DNA from: a virus
Virus record (IMG/VR): IMGVR_UViG_3300033144_008466
Location: 1-43,445 of that record
Reading direction: 5' to 3' (one strand)
DNA: 43,445 nt
The notes under the pieces were generated by a model. It saw nothing but the letters and a program-made list of their open reading frames with translations, searched no databases and had not been told where the DNA came from. The position numbers and the translations under genes were made by a program. Shown here in pieces: positions 16,414 through 23,631 of this stretch (the stretch's first letter is position 1; each line of letters opens with the position of its first letter).

Positions 16414-17882
16414 TAGTCTGCCTCCATAGCTGCCTGTAACATATTAGCCTTATCCTTATTTATAAAAGCAACCTCAACAGCGGTCATAAGAGTGTCTATA
16501 TCATCATCAAACTCTCCATTTGGAAATTCTCTAGCTTCTTTAGTAAGGTTGCCAACACCTGGTATCTCTGTATTTAAAACCACCCTGCCTGCTTGTATTT
16601 CTGGAGCTACATCCTCAGCCCTGAAGTACTTATCACTATGTCTTGGAACTTCAATTACTTTCATCCTTAATTTTCTTAGCTCTTGAAGTAAACCAACTCC
16701 AGATGATTTGTCTTCAATATACATTCCCCTTAATACTGGATCATCTACTTTCATTTTTGGTTGATTATGTTTCCGATAAAATATTTCAGCTTCTACTCTG
16801 AGCTCAGGAGCTTCAAGCTTTTCTCTGAATTTATCTATCAAGTATATGCGACCATCAATCCCCATTCCCCAACATTGAAATATAGTCCAGTCATGTTGAG
16901 TCTTTACTTTTTGAGCTGTATCAGCAGTAATAAATTTATACTTCAGCAGAGGCAACCTGGTGTACCATTCCCACCAATTATCTTTAAAAAGGTTGCCACC
17001 TGTGATAGTTGGATTTCCTTGATACAAAGACTCCCAGCTTGCTTCGGCCATTATAGCTTTTTTACTCTTTAAAAACTCAAGAGATTTTAATTCAGGGAAA
17101 AGTGCTTCACCTTCATTTCGATTTACTTCATCTTTAGTAGCAATTGCTTGGTAATTTACTACAGTGAACTTTCCATTAAACTGTTTTTTAATTTTAATCA
17201 GTCTTGCTATAATATCATGAGTTGTCCATCGAGTCATTATAATAAGGAGTCCAGCCTTGTCAGAAAACCGTGTCATATAATCATCAGTAAACCATTCCCA
17301 ATTTTTTTGACTCCCTGTTATACTGTTGGCTTGTTCCCTACCTTTTACTGCATCATCAATTACTCCAAGGTCAAGACTCTCACCAGTGACTGGGCCACCA
17401 GTTGTAGTATTACGAAATTGACCATCTGTAGTAATACCATCTTCATCTACAAACTCAAGGTGATTCATAGTTCTTACTGCTTCACCCTTTTTACTACTCA
17501 GCTTTGTCCCTGGAAATATTTTCTTATACTTCTCACTATCCATCTGCCGCTGTTGTGAGAGATTGCCACGCACCCCCAGGGTGTCTGAATAGGTAGCATA
17601 TATAGATTTGATCTCAGGCCATTTACCAGATATCCAAGCAATAAGGTCAGCCACTGCCCAAGATTTACCATGCTGGGGTGGAGTTTGAACAAGAAGTATA
17701 GGCCGGTTGCCAGCTCTTAAATCAAGATAGAATTGTTGGAACTGTTTACAAAGGTCAGTCATAAACCAACTATTGAAGTACTTCTCATTTCTCATATACT
17801 GTCTATAAGCAAGGAAGTTGACTCTGGATTTTTGTATCCACCAGTCTTCATAAAGGTCTATGTCTTCAGAAGTTAATTCCAT
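16413..17882 (-). CDS. terL: Terminase large subunit
   Basis: The 489-residue protein contains the packaging ATPase and nuclease. Walker A is QTPPQHGKSW (66-75), Walker B is LGVIDDAV (172-179), and an IIMTRWTTHD coupling segment follows. The RNase H-like nuclease begins with FITADTAQ (Asp321) and continues with YIEDKSSG and a FDDDIDTLM segment carrying the other acidic residues. It starts right after the Acb2-like gene and is separated from the small subunit by the lysis cassette. Confidence 0.93.
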   Translation of the reverse strand: MELTSEDIDLYEDWWIQKSRVNFLAYRQYMRNEKYFNSWFMTDLCKQFQQFYLDLRAGNRPILLVQTPPQHGKSWAVADLIAWISGKWPEIKSIYATYSDTLGVRGNLSQQRQMDSEKYKKIFPGTKLSSKKGEAVRTMNHLEFVDEDGITTDGQFRNTTTGGPVTGESLDLGVIDDAVKGREQANSITGSQKNWEWFTDDYMTRFSDKAGLLIIMTRWTTHDIIARLIKIKKQFNGKFTVVNYQAIATKDEVNRNEGEALFPELKSLEFLKSKKAIMAEASWESLYQGNPTITGGNLFKDNWWEWYTRLPLLKYKFITADTAQKVKTQHDWTIFQCWGMGIDGRIYLIDKFREKLEAPELRVEAEIFYRKHNQPKMKVDDPVLRGMYIEDKSSGVGLLQELRKLRMKVIEVPRHSDKYFRAEDVAPEIQAGRVVLNTEIPGVGNLTKEAREFPNGEFDDDIDTLMTAVEVAFINKDKANMLQAAMEAD

Positions 17883-18074
17883 TTATAAAGCAGCCCTCAC
17901 AGCACAGTCTTTAGCTTCAAGAAGTTTTCTCAAAGCCATATCCATTTCAGCTTTATCAGCTTGAACATTACCACTTAGAAAGCAAGCAAGTTTTTTAAAT
18001 GGCCTACTTATTCTTTGAACATGTGGTGGTAAATGATCAAACTCAAAATATTTTAATAGTGAGCTATCTTCCAT
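17883..18074 (-). CDS. Acb2/Tad1-hairpin-type anti-CBASS protein
   Basis: This 63-residue protein matches the Acb2 family hairpin domain: YFEFDHLPPHVQRISRPF and LACFLS in the first helix region and ALRKLLEAKDCAVRAAL in the second. Characterised members (for example T4 Vs.4 and PaMx33 Acb2) are hexameric sponges that bind cyclic di- and trinucleotides and block CBASS and sometimes Thoeris signalling. It acts in the host cytoplasm. It lies between a 57-aa ORF and terL in the late arm. The assignment rests on recognised conserved residues; activity is not shown. Confidence 0.8.
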   Translation of the reverse strand: MEDSSLLKYFEFDHLPPHVQRISRPFKKLACFLSGNVQADKAEMDMALRKLLEAKDCAVRAAL

Positions 18075-18237
18075 TTCTAATATTATACAGTATCAGATCA
18101 AGTCCACCTATAGGACACCAGGGTTCAGGTGGCCAATTAATTCTTTTTGAATTATGATGAGCAAGTACTTGGAGATGAATCGAATTTTTAATCTGCTCAT
18201 TATTCAACTGTAGTGTTTTATACTTTGGTGGCATCAT
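18064..18237 (-). CDS. Small 57-aa protein, function unknown
   Basis: An ORF starting at ATGATG (18237/18234) after AAGGAAG encodes 57 residues, with KINSIHLQVLAHH-like and WPPEPWCPIGGLDLI segments. It ends in a TAG that overlaps the Acb2-like start by 11 bases and begins 9 bases after the holin stop, so it fills what would otherwise be a gap in a tight operon. I recognise no family. Confidence 0.6.
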   Translation of the reverse strand: MMPPKYKTLQLNNEQIKNSIHLQVLAHHNSKRINWPPEPWCPIGGLDLILYNIRNGR

Positions 18238-18245
18238 TTACTTCC

Positions 18246-18704
18246 TTATTTAAAAAGGTTTGTCAAACCAGACAGGGCTGAAGGTTTAGCAGAAAGTATT
18301 TTTCCTTTATCAACACTTCTCATAGTACTATAACCTAAATATCCAGCACCAAACAAAGCATACAATTCTCCAGGTATAGCTTCCAACCAAAGTTTCATTC
18401 CAGTAATTATGGCAGCAACAAATAAAGGCTTAAAAGCTGATAGTACTCCCATTGGGACTGCCATCAAAATCATAAAATACATTACATATAAAAAAGATGG
18501 CCTTGCTCTGCTTGTCCATTTGTCATTACTTTTGGCTTCCATCACAATAGCACTCATACCAATTTCAAGTTCTTTTAAATCACCACTCTGTCTTGATATT
18601 TCTAATTGCGCAGTAATTTTAGCAGCTTCTGTTTTATCAGGGAAAGCTTTATCTATAACTGATTTAACTAAGCCAAATCCTGCTGTAAATGGATCAAATG
18701 CCAT
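18246..18704 (-). CDS. Holin, GTA 3-TM type
   Basis: The 152-residue protein matches the GTA_holin_3TM family: a charged N-terminal helix (KAFPDKTEAAKITAQLE), the hallmark DKWTSRARPSFLYVMYF at the first membrane segment, then AVPMGVLSAF and a second hydrophobic region ending in ELYALFGAGYLGYSTMRS. It forms the inner-membrane lesion for lysis. It directly follows the M15 peptidase gene (4-base spacing). Confidence 0.85.
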   Translation of the reverse strand: MAFDPFTAGFGLVKSVIDKAFPDKTEAAKITAQLEISRQSGDLKELEIGMSAIVMEAKSNDKWTSRARPSFLYVMYFMILMAVPMGVLSAFKPLFVAAIITGMKLWLEAIPGELYALFGAGYLGYSTMRSVDKGKILSAKPSALSGLTNLFK

Positions 18705-18707
18705 CTT

Positions 18708-19136
18708 TTACTCCTTTATTACTTCAATATGTGGAAGATCATGAAAGGTTTGGTCTGAGACTTGAAAATCATTATCCCAGTCTGCTCCTGCTCTAATAGG
18801 GATACCAAGCTCAAAGGCTATCCCCTTTACATATCCAACAAACATATATAGCCGACCCAAATCCAAAGAGTACTTCTCAATTGTATCTTTTATATTGGGC
18901 CAAATAACCGGATATGGAATTACATCCGCTGCTAATGATGGATAAATATTATGCTTACTATCTGGCCATTGAACTTTACTTCTTTTTAAAACATACATCC
19001 TATTTTGTTCTGCTTTATTTCTATGGCCACATTCATATCGGCAATCCACTTCCCTTAGTACTTCATCAAATAGCCGTTTTATATCATGGCAACAAGTACT
19101 TCTGTGCTTTAAAGAATGAGGAGACCAGTCAAACAT
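18708..19136 (-). CDS. Endolysin, M15-family L-alanyl-D-glutamate-type peptidase
   Basis: This 142-residue protein carries the M15C zinc-peptidase pattern: SKHNIYPSLAADVIPYP supplies His62 and Asp71, and DLPHIEV supplies His136 with the nearby acidic residue. T5-type endolysins of this class cut the peptide stem of peptidoglycan. There is no signal peptide, so it needs the adjacent holin. Its start overlaps the upstream TM-protein stop by one base. Confidence 0.87.
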   Translation of the reverse strand: MFDWSPHSLKHRSTCCHDIKRLFDEVLREVDCRYECGHRNKAEQNRMYVLKRSKVQWPDSKHNIYPSLAADVIPYPVIWPNIKDTIEKYSLDLGRLYMFVGYVKGIAFELGIPIRAGADWDNDFQVSDQTFHDLPHIEVIKE

Positions 19137-19423
19137 TATTTTAATTTTTCCATAATAAGTTGAATATTTGATTTTATAGATACCATTTCATGAAGCACTT
19201 TACTATTTGACTGATAAACCAAGCCAAAAAGAGTACTCATTAAAGTCACTATTATTATACAAAAAGTCACTACCATTCCTTTTGACACTTTCTTTTCAAT
19301 TCCTTCCCATATTCGATCAATAGTCCCAATTCCACTTGCAGTCATTGATCTTTTAAATTCACAAAGTTCTCGAATATTTTCTTTATGACCTTCATGTTTT
19401 AAACAAAAACATTTTTCACTCAT
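19136..19423 (-). CDS. Single-TM protein in lysis cassette
   Basis: The 95-residue product has a Cys/His-rich N-terminus (CFCLKHEGHKENI), an amphipathic helix, one hydrophobic segment (MVVTFCIIIVTLMSTLFGLV, about 50-69) and a short polar C-terminal helix. It precedes the endolysin and holin. A holin-associated or inner-membrane spanin-like role is possible, but no lipoprotein partner is seen. Confidence 0.6.
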   Translation of the reverse strand: MSEKCFCLKHEGHKENIRELCEFKRSMTASGIGTIDRIWEGIEKKVSKGMVVTFCIIIVTLMSTLFGLVYQSNSKVLHEMVSIKSNIQLIMEKLK

Positions 19424-19907
19424 CTTCAGTATCCTCTATATCTACAGAAGGAAATGGAATACCACGCTCCTTCATTTCTTTTTCTGGATTTGAATTATGA
19501 GTATGAACTACTACAGTTGGTGAGATATCTTCTTTAATACCATAGACATTTGAGGAAAGTAATTTGATAAGACCATTGTTTACTTCTGATGCTGGACTGA
19601 AAGCATGTTTCCTGATTTTTTCACGCCACCTTGCCTTGCCAATATCTAATCCACTTTCTATAGCAAGTTTAAATTCAGGATATTTTTTCATCCATCCTAA
19701 CAGTGTTGGTTTGCTGCATAGTAAAGCCTTGCAACAATGAGCTTTGGTTTTAGCTCCATCATCACTGGATAGTAAATCAAAAACAATTTCACAGTAGTGC
19801 TCTTGATAAGAAAATTCACCGTATTTTTTAAATCTATTCCTATCAATTGGACCAATCAATGGTTCTTGTTCATCCGCATTTATTAGTGTCTCCTTTTTTT
19901 TAGCCAT
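19416..19907 (-). CDS. terS: Terminase small subunit
   Basis: The 163-residue protein has a helix-turn-helix-like region (AKTKAHCCKALLCSKPTLLGWMKKYPEF) followed by GLDIGKARWREKIRKHAFSP, the usual DNA-binding and oligomerisation pattern of this class of small terminases, and an acidic C-terminus (DIEDTEDE). It would recognise the packaging site. Its AAAGGAAGT ribosome site lies in the proximal arm of a long inverted repeat, and a dedicated promoter sits at 19939-19967. Confidence 0.75.
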   Translation of the reverse strand: MAKKKETLINADEQEPLIGPIDRNRFKKYGEFSYQEHYCEIVFDLLSSDDGAKTKAHCCKALLCSKPTLLGWMKKYPEFKLAIESGLDIGKARWREKIRKHAFSPASEVNNGLIKLLSSNVYGIKEDISPTVVVHTHNSNPEKEMKERGIPFPSVDIEDTEDE

Positions 19908-19910
19908 AGT

Positions 19911-19964
19911 ACTTCCTTTAAAAAATAGTATATTTCTGTCTATACTATATTTTTTAAAGGAAGT
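19911..19964 (-). repeat. 22/24-bp inverted repeat covering terS promoter and ribosome site
   Basis: Arms 19911-19932 and 19941-19964 are perfectly complementary apart from a 2-base insertion, separated by an 8-base loop. The arm next to terS contains AAAGGAAGT, its ribosome site; the far arm contains the promoter spacer. RNA reading through from upstream genes would fold and hide the site, while RNA starting at the internal promoter begins near 19932 and lacks the far arm. Confidence 0.85.
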
Positions 19965-19967
19965 AAA
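19939..19967 (-). promoter_or_regulatory. Promoter for terS and the late arm
   Basis: On the minus strand GCTTTACT ends at 19962, followed by a 17-base spacer and TATAGA (19944-19939). The same extended -35 and spacing occur at 22649-22677 and 23548-23576. Expected start near 19932, leaving a leader of about 25 bases before the terS ATG. Confidence 0.75.
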
Positions 19968-19985
19968 GCTTTTTTTACTGACTCT

Positions 19986-20243
19986 TTAAAATTTTTTTAA
20001 TTTACACCCTGGACACTCTTTTCCGCTTAAATGATACAGTTCACAAGTCCTACAGTATTCCATATCCTCTTCCTCTACAATATGATACTCTTCACCCTCT
20101 GGCACATCAATATGAATATTAAAATCAGACCTATCAGAACTTATACTACAGTCAGGTACTTTACCAGTTAATATTTTAACATCATAATCATCATGTAACT
20201 TTAAAGCTTCATCTATCTTGTTTTTTAGCTCTGTTAATTTCAT
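19986..20243 (-). CDS. Small acidic zinc-ribbon protein, function unknown
   Basis: The 85-residue protein has an N-terminal helix (KLTELKNKIDEALKLHDD), a central beta part and a C-terminal CRTCELYHLSGKECPGCKL with four Cys suited to bind one zinc. It follows the primase-helicase gene across the repeat array, and AAAAGGAGT precedes its ATG. It could be an early regulator, but I see no diagnostic family. Confidence 0.65.
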   Translation of the reverse strand: MKLTELKNKIDEALKLHDDYDVKILTGKVPDCSISSDRSDFNIHIDVPEGEEYHIVEEEDMEYCRTCELYHLSGKECPGCKLKKF

Positions 20244-20274
20244 CTTTTTACTCCTTTTTTATTATCAGTATTTT

Positions 20275-20528
20275 AGGAAACTTTTAGGAAACTTTTAGGA
20301 AACTTTTAAGGATTTATTTTTATAACTTATCGAATTTATTACTTAAAAAAAAGTTTCCTGGAAACTTTCTTCTTTAAAAAATGCCCGGTAAAAGTTTCCC
20401 TTCCCCCCTTTAGGGGAAGGAAACCGGAAACTTTTAGGGAAATTTGGGACTTAACTTACTAATATAATTAGAAAAAACCCCATTTTTACTACAGGAAACT
20501 TTCACCCTAAAAACCACAAAAAGTTTCC
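20275..20528. repeat. Array of nine GGAAACTTT sites (iteron/operator-like)
   Basis: Three direct copies of AGGAAACTTTT at 20275, 20286 and 20297 have an exact 11-base period. A 19-base palindrome (AAAGTTTCC-T-GGAAACTTT) covers 20350-20368. Further single sites are at 20391 (inverted), 20426, 20494 and 20520 (inverted). The array fills the only long gap (20244-20539) in this arm, next to the primase-helicase gene. Such layouts are typical for replication origins with iterons or for repressor operators; which one cannot be told. Confidence 0.8.
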
Positions 20529-20539
20529 TCTGTAAACAG

Positions 20540-22405
20540 TTAGCTATCGAATATATTTTCAGCACTCTGTTTCCCTATTAATTTATTTGTTTTTTTATCT
20601 AATAATCCAGTACTGATCAATTTATTTTTTATTTTACTCACTTGCCCTTTTGTTATCCCAATAACATCTGCTATCTCTGATTGATTAAGACCACCATCAT
20701 GAAGTAAAGCTGCCACCTGATCCTCTGATGCGGTTTTTGAGTTCTTTACTTCCCATTTTTTATTGACCAACTTAAATTCTAAATCACTAATGGCTTCTGG
20801 GTCTTCAACATCTTGCCGGTGCTTAGTAAAAACAACCTGAAAGCGGGCTTTATCTGTTACCTTATAGTTTTTAGGTTTTTTCAATATTATACTTATATCA
20901 ATATTATCTTCACGACCAGAAGTGCCTCTGGCTGATATTTTATCTTTTCCTAAATGGTGAATAAGTATAGTACTTATACCAAGGTGTTTTAATCTAATCA
21001 ACCATTGATTAATATCATCCCAGTCCTCTTTACTATTTTCATTTAGTCCAGGACAAAGACAAGAAACATTATCTACAGCAAATACTTTTACTTCTTTTTC
21101 AAGCATCTCTTTTTGTAACCAATCTCTATATCCTTCATTAGTAATATTGGCTGTTACTCCACCATCATCTAATGTTTTATGATTATTTAAGATATAAAAA
21201 TTTTCACTATTTATTTTTAAAATCTCCAGCCTTTTTTGGATCATCCTCTTGCCCATTTCTCCATCAAGATAAAGAACTGGTACAGCATTTATTCCTTCCC
21301 ATGGGCCAAATTTTTCTTTGGAAGTAATAGCCTTTAATACTCCAAATACAAACCAACTTTTCCCACAGCCTCTTTCACCAGATATTAAAGTTATTGTCTC
21401 TTCAGATAACCAGGGTTTAAGATATAGTACTTCATCAGGAAAATCAAATTCATTAAAAGCTTTAGCTGTAGTGAAACTTGTCTTTTCATAATCACCAACT
21501 AAAGTATTTTCATCCCTTTTATAGATATTATTCAAATCACGAATCATATCATTGTAGTATCTCTTATGATAATCATCTTGTGGCCAATTATGAATAAAAG
21601 CTCTGAGGTTTGCTAATACTGTAGCCTTTTTTACTCCATCTTTTTTTTGCCCTGATATGTACTTAGTCATAGCTATATGAACACCCGTATCTGGAGTACC
21701 ATTCATAATAATAAGTACCATATCATCCATACTTATTTTATCATCAGACAAAGTAGTATCAGAAGTAATAGACTCAGGCTCAGAAGCTTCAAAATCATCT
21801 CCACTATAATAACTATAAAATTCAAACTTACCATCTTCAGGCTCATCACGAGTAGGTAAGAACCAGGGAACAGACCATGTTTTACTTTCAGTTGCCATAG
21901 CCAAATCTTCACAACCATTTTTAGAGATAAGGCCATAAAGATTTACTACAGAAGGAGCAAGCTGACCTTCTTCTTTCATACTACAGGGCAGAAATAATCT
22001 CCATCTGATTTTGTCTGGATGTTCTTTAGTTCTATGAGAGTGAGTAGTATAAATACAATGAGTGAGATTTTTCTCTTTTAAAGCTTGATGGATTAATATT
22101 GGCTCAATACAGCATCCCGCTTTACTTTTGGAATTATCTCCATCAAAGGGGATTAACCCAGCGGTTATTTGAGAAGGATTATTGCGGTGGAAATGGTCTT
22201 TATATTTATAGCTTTTAAAGTGAGCTTTTGGATCACCTTTAGTAATTTTATAATCACTACCAATAGTAATATAGCCTTCAAATTTACTACCAGCAGTGCA
22301 CTTCTTTAATCCCTTTTCACAGAAGTCTGCGAAATCAAAAAATTGATATTTTATCAATTCAGCAGTGGGAGCACTCTTGTAGCTTTTACCTTTAAAAATA
22401 TTCAT
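20540..22405 (-). CDS. Primase-helicase (prim-pol-like domain plus RepA-type AAA ATPase)
   Basis: The 621-residue protein has an N-terminal primase-like domain with PFDGDNSKS (87-94) and HSHRTKEHPDKIRWRLF (122-138), then a RecA-fold helicase with Walker A GERGCGKS (343-350), EMGKRMIQKRL, Walker B VKVFAVDNVS and IHHLGKD, and finally an HTH near residues 575-605 (LNQSEIADVIGITKGQVSKIK). It should unwind and prime phage DNA. It is next to the GGAAACTTT array, which its C-terminal HTH might bind; that is inference. Confidence 0.85.
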   Translation of the reverse strand: MNIFKGKSYKSAPTAELIKYQFFDFADFCEKGLKKCTAGSKFEGYITIGSDYKITKGDPKAHFKSYKYKDHFHRNNPSQITAGLIPFDGDNSKSKAGCCIEPILIHQALKEKNLTHCIYTTHSHRTKEHPDKIRWRLFLPCSMKEEGQLAPSVVNLYGLISKNGCEDLAMATESKTWSVPWFLPTRDEPEDGKFEFYSYYSGDDFEASEPESITSDTTLSDDKISMDDMVLIIMNGTPDTGVHIAMTKYISGQKKDGVKKATVLANLRAFIHNWPQDDYHKRYYNDMIRDLNNIYKRDENTLVGDYEKTSFTTAKAFNEFDFPDEVLYLKPWLSEETITLISGERGCGKSWFVFGVLKAITSKEKFGPWEGINAVPVLYLDGEMGKRMIQKRLEILKINSENFYILNNHKTLDDGGVTANITNEGYRDWLQKEMLEKEVKVFAVDNVSCLCPGLNENSKEDWDDINQWLIRLKHLGISTILIHHLGKDKISARGTSGREDNIDISIILKKPKNYKVTDKARFQVVFTKHRQDVEDPEAISDLEFKLVNKKWEVKNSKTASEDQVAALLHDGGLNQSEIADVIGITKGQVSKIKNKLISTGLLDKKTNKLIGKQSAENIFDS

Positions 22406-22429
22406 GTGGCTGGCCTTTATATTTAGAGA

Positions 22430-22606
22430 TTAATTATCAGCCACTTTTCTATTTTCTATCATATTCAAAAAATCAGATTTCTTCCATAAAGCTATTTTCC
22501 TTGTTATCCGGTATAAAGGATAATTTTCCATAATCTCTCGAACAGATTGAGGCTGGATTCCCAGGATGTCGGCTATCTCTTTAATATTAATGTATTCAGT
22601 TTCCAT
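22430..22606 (-). CDS. Small helix-turn-helix protein
   Basis: A 58-residue ORF with AAGGAG 6 bases upstream of ATG 22606 encodes YINIKEIADILGIQPQSVRE, a clear HTH, followed by YRITRKIALWKKSDFLNMI, the wing-like pattern of MerR/excisionase-type HTH_17 proteins. It is the first gene of the minus arm, directly behind a promoter in the divergent control region. It is a good candidate for the early regulator of the two arms. Confidence 0.78.
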   Translation of the reverse strand: METEYINIKEIADILGIQPQSVREIMENYPLYRITRKIALWKKSDFLNMIENRKVADN

Positions 22607-22648
22607 TTTGTTCTCCTTAGTTAAAAGTTAAAAATCGAATAAAGGCTA

Positions 22649-22677
22649 TCTATAACTTATTAAAAAACCGAAGTAAA
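22649..22677 (-). promoter_or_regulatory. Promoter for the HTH/primase operon
   Basis: Minus-strand GCTTTACT (TTTACT at 22677-22672), 17-base spacer, TATAGA (22654-22649). Matches the terS promoter in both boxes and spacing. The predicted start near 22642 leaves a leader of about 36 bases before ATG 22606. Confidence 0.72.
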
Positions 22678-22793
22678 GCTTTATTTTAATTTTTTATAAT
22701 AAAAACAATGGTTTATAAATAACCTTTGATATAATTTTCTCTAATATCCGGTATTTAATAGATAATCAATAAAAATAGGCTTTGTCAGAGCTT

Positions 22794-22834
22794 GTATATC
22801 AAACTTTCTCAGCATAGCCTATACTAAGGTATGC
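22794..22834 (+). promoter_or_regulatory. Dispersed promoter-like element, copy 2
   Basis: TATCAAACTTT at 22797-22807 and CCTATACTAAGGTAT at 22818-22832, with TATACT at 22820-22825, in the same spacing as copies 1 and 3. It points toward the plus arm; the right arm of the inner inverted repeat is imperfect here. Confidence 0.65.
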
Positions 22835-22843
22835 GTTAAAAAG

Positions 22844-22857
22844 CCTTATATATAAGG
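22844..22857. promoter_or_regulatory. Palindrome CCTTATATATAAGG, possible operator
   Basis: A perfect 14-base palindrome just downstream of the expected start of element copy 2. Related perfect palindromes lie inside promoter spacers at 23555-23570 and 33208-33221, which suggests one protein binds all three. Confidence 0.5.
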
Positions 22858-22974
22858 TAAAGGATCAAAAACGGACATAAACTCAGGAAAATGGTATAAA
22901 TATACAGAATACAAAATAGTTAAAAATAATTATATAATGAATTCAATCACTTATAAAAATAACAAAAATAAATG

Positions 22975-23003
22975 TTTACTAATTGATAAAAAAGGCTTAT
23001 TAT
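22975..23003 (+). promoter_or_regulatory. Promoter for first plus-arm genes
   Basis: TTTACT (22975-22980), 17-base spacer, TATTAT (22998-23003). Start expected near 23010, about 45 bases before the first plus-arm ATG (23055). Shares -35 and spacing with the other promoters found here. Confidence 0.65.
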
Positions 23004-23054
23004 TTACTTAATGAAAACAAAAAATAAACAAATAAAAACTTAAAAGGAGAAAAA

Positions 23055-23306
23055 ATGAAAATGGAAAAATCAAAAAGACAAATGGCATTACTTATCACTT
23101 CTCAACTCGTTGGAAAATTAGTTCCTGCTACAGATTGGAAATTTAAGGCTATAATGAAAATGAATGAATCAAAAATTAAAGAGCTTTATGAAAAAAGTCT
23201 TGCTGTAATGGATACTAAAATTACATTAGATGTAGGTTGGGAAGTAGCACTTTCTGCTTTAACTCCAAAAATTTTTAAAGAGATTGGTGCTCCAGGAGAT
23301 TGGTAA
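23055..23306 (+). CDS. Small early protein, function unknown
   Basis: An 83-residue protein with AAAAGGAG 6 bases upstream of ATG 23055. It is mostly helical, basic in the first half (MEKSKRQMALLITSQLVGKL) with a hydrophobic, glycine-ended C-terminus (FKEIGAPGDW). It is the first gene after the divergent control region, a usual place for host-takeover proteins, but I recognise no family. Confidence 0.6.
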   Translation: MKMEKSKRQMALLITSQLVGKLVPATDWKFKAIMKMNESKIKELYEKSLAVMDTKITLDVGWEVALSALTPKIFKEIGAPGDW

Positions 23307-23307
23307 A

Positions 23308-23505
23308 ATGAATACCAATCAAAAAATATTAATAGCTAAAGCCTTAAAGCGCCACCCAGGAAAAATTCTCAAATATTGTGGTAGCAAAACAGATTGGAAA
23401 AATTGTTTTACTACTATTGAGTTAAATAATAAAAAAGAATTAATTTTCTGGTATAATTTGGAATCAGGTGCTACTTATAATGAAATTATGGTGATTTCTC
23501 AATAA
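23308..23505 (+). CDS. Small early protein, function unknown
   Basis: This 65-residue product starts at ATG 23308 (MNTNQKILIAKALKRHPGKI), one base after the preceding stop, with AGGAG 9 bases upstream. It has a basic N-terminal helix and a beta-rich second half (IELNNKKELIFWYNLESGAT). No family is recognised. A longer form from 23284 would overlap the preceding gene and lacks a better ribosome site. Confidence 0.6.
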   Translation: MNTNQKILIAKALKRHPGKILKYCGSKTDWKNCFTTIELNNKKELIFWYNLESGATYNEIMVISQ

Positions 23506-23547
23506 TATCAAGAACTTAAAAAATATTAAAAAAAATAAAGAAAAAGC

Positions 23548-23576
23548 TTTACTTTACCTTATATAAGGTATATAAT
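23548..23576 (+). promoter_or_regulatory. Promoter with palindromic spacer
   Basis: GCTTTACT (TTTACT 23548-23553), 17-base spacer and TATAAT (23571-23576). The spacer is almost wholly the perfect 16-base palindrome TACCTTATATAAGGTA (23555-23570), a likely operator. It should drive the Lys/Ala-rich protein gene at 23632. Confidence 0.8.
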
Positions 23577-23631
23577 CAGAGTTAATTAATTAAATGTTTT
23601 ACAAACTCACAAATTTAAAGGTGAAAAGAAA

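Larger units (their letters stand above)
22607..23054. other. Divergent control region
   Basis: This 448-base, very AT-rich gap separates the two transcription arms. It holds a minus promoter (22649-22677), the second copy of the dispersed promoter-like element (22794-22834), a CCTTATATATAAGG palindrome (22844-22857) and a plus promoter (22975-23003). I see no convincing gene in it. Confidence 0.8.
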
